Shown one piece after another: positions 14,269-14,485 of a stretch of DNA of 14,485 bases (its first letter is position 1; each line of letters starts with the position of its first letter). A program made the position numbers and the translations under genes. Source of the DNA: Acholeplasmataceae bacterium UBA5617 (lineage in GTDB: Bacteria; Bacillota_I; Bacilli_A; Acholeplasmatales; Acholeplasmataceae); contig DIKN01000131.1 in assembly GCA_002424575.1 (NCBI GenBank), positions 1 to 14,485 on the forward strand. Reading direction: 5' to 3'. The notes beneath the pieces were generated by a model, which was not told the DNA's origin, searched no databases, and saw only the letters and a program-made list of their open reading frames with translations.

Positions 14269-14485
14269 TGTATACCACGCTTGTTAAATTATTCTTAAAA
14301 GAAAACATCTCCCTTAAGCGACTGATGGGGTTTGATGTTAAAAAGTCGAAAGCAAAAGCTATTCTTATTGGTTTAGCCATTCTTTATTCCATAGCAGCCT
14401 TTATTGGTGTTTTTGGTTACATGTTTTTTGATTTAGGAAAGATCTTACATGGATTAGGACAAGATGCGATTCTGATCAGTTTTAT
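14268..14485 (+). CDS. ABC transporter permease, 3' end outside the window
   Basis: The ATG shares one base with the stop of the ATPase gene (TAATG), and GAAGGA (14256-14261) lies 6 nt upstream. The first 72 codons read in frame to the window end. The protein opens MYTTLVKLFLKENISLKRLM, a short basic amphipathic stretch, and has one clear hydrophobic segment at about residues 32-55 (AILIGLAILYS then AAFIGVFGYMFF). This fits a membrane subunit whose partner is the ATPase just upstream. No family can be assigned from so little sequence. Confidence 0.75.
   Translation, partial: MYTTLVKLFLKENISLKRLMGFDVKKSKAKAILIGLAILYSIAAFIGVFGYMFFDLGKILHGLGQDAILISF

Noticed and set aside
1..14485. CRISPR arrays, insertion sequences, tRNA or rRNA genes, phage genes
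   Set aside because: None was seen: no spaced direct repeats, transposase motifs, cloverleaf sequences or rRNA-like stretches on either strand by eye.

Overview
The window suggests a low-GC Firmicutes or Mollicutes relative, most like the Acholeplasma/Izemoplasma group. This rests on four things seen here. The spc/alpha ribosomal cluster has the Gram-positive order, with secY-adk-map-infA-rpmJ-rpsM-rpsK-rpoA-rplQ. Shine-Dalgarno sites are very strong (AAGGAGG). TGA is a normal stop (adk, map) and tryptophan is TGG, so the code is the standard bacterial one and not the Mycoplasma code. The accessory proteins (a lipoprotein nuclease with InlB-like repeats, a DUF975 membrane protein) fit that group. 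Genus-level placement is an inference.

Positions 1-8874 are one uninterrupted + strand operon: rplX (5' truncated), rplE, rpsN, rpsH, rplF, rplR, rpsE, rpmD, rplO, secY, adk, map, infA, rpmJ, rpsM, rpsK, rpoA and rplQ. Gaps are 1-20 nt or short overlaps, no internal terminator was seen, and a UUCG-loop terminator closes the operon just after rplQ. It supplies both ribosomal subunits, the Sec channel, N-terminal methionine removal, adenylate balance, IF-1 and the RNA polymerase alpha subunit. The two proteins of this cluster that often carry zinc ribbons, S14 and L36, both lack the zinc-binding cysteines here.

Positions 8902-12819 hold accessory + strand genes. The first is a single-gene unit for an uncharacterised protein with two CxC pairs, with its own promoter and terminator. 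The second is a probable two-gene operon: a surface lipoprotein of the endonuclease I family and an aldo/keto reductase. Its promoter lies over a perfect inverted repeat, and it ends in a terminator that can work in both directions.

Positions 12829-14485 hold a - strand DUF975 membrane protein and, divergent from it, an EcsA/BcrA-like ABC ATPase that overlaps a permease gene running off the window. The 132-nt divergent region contains both putative promoters and two short palindromes.

The window is largely housekeeping. I see no phage, insertion sequence, CRISPR, tRNA or rRNA. The points most worth a second look are the cysteine-free L36/S14 pair, the CxC protein, the modular nuclease and the palindromes at the accessory promoters.
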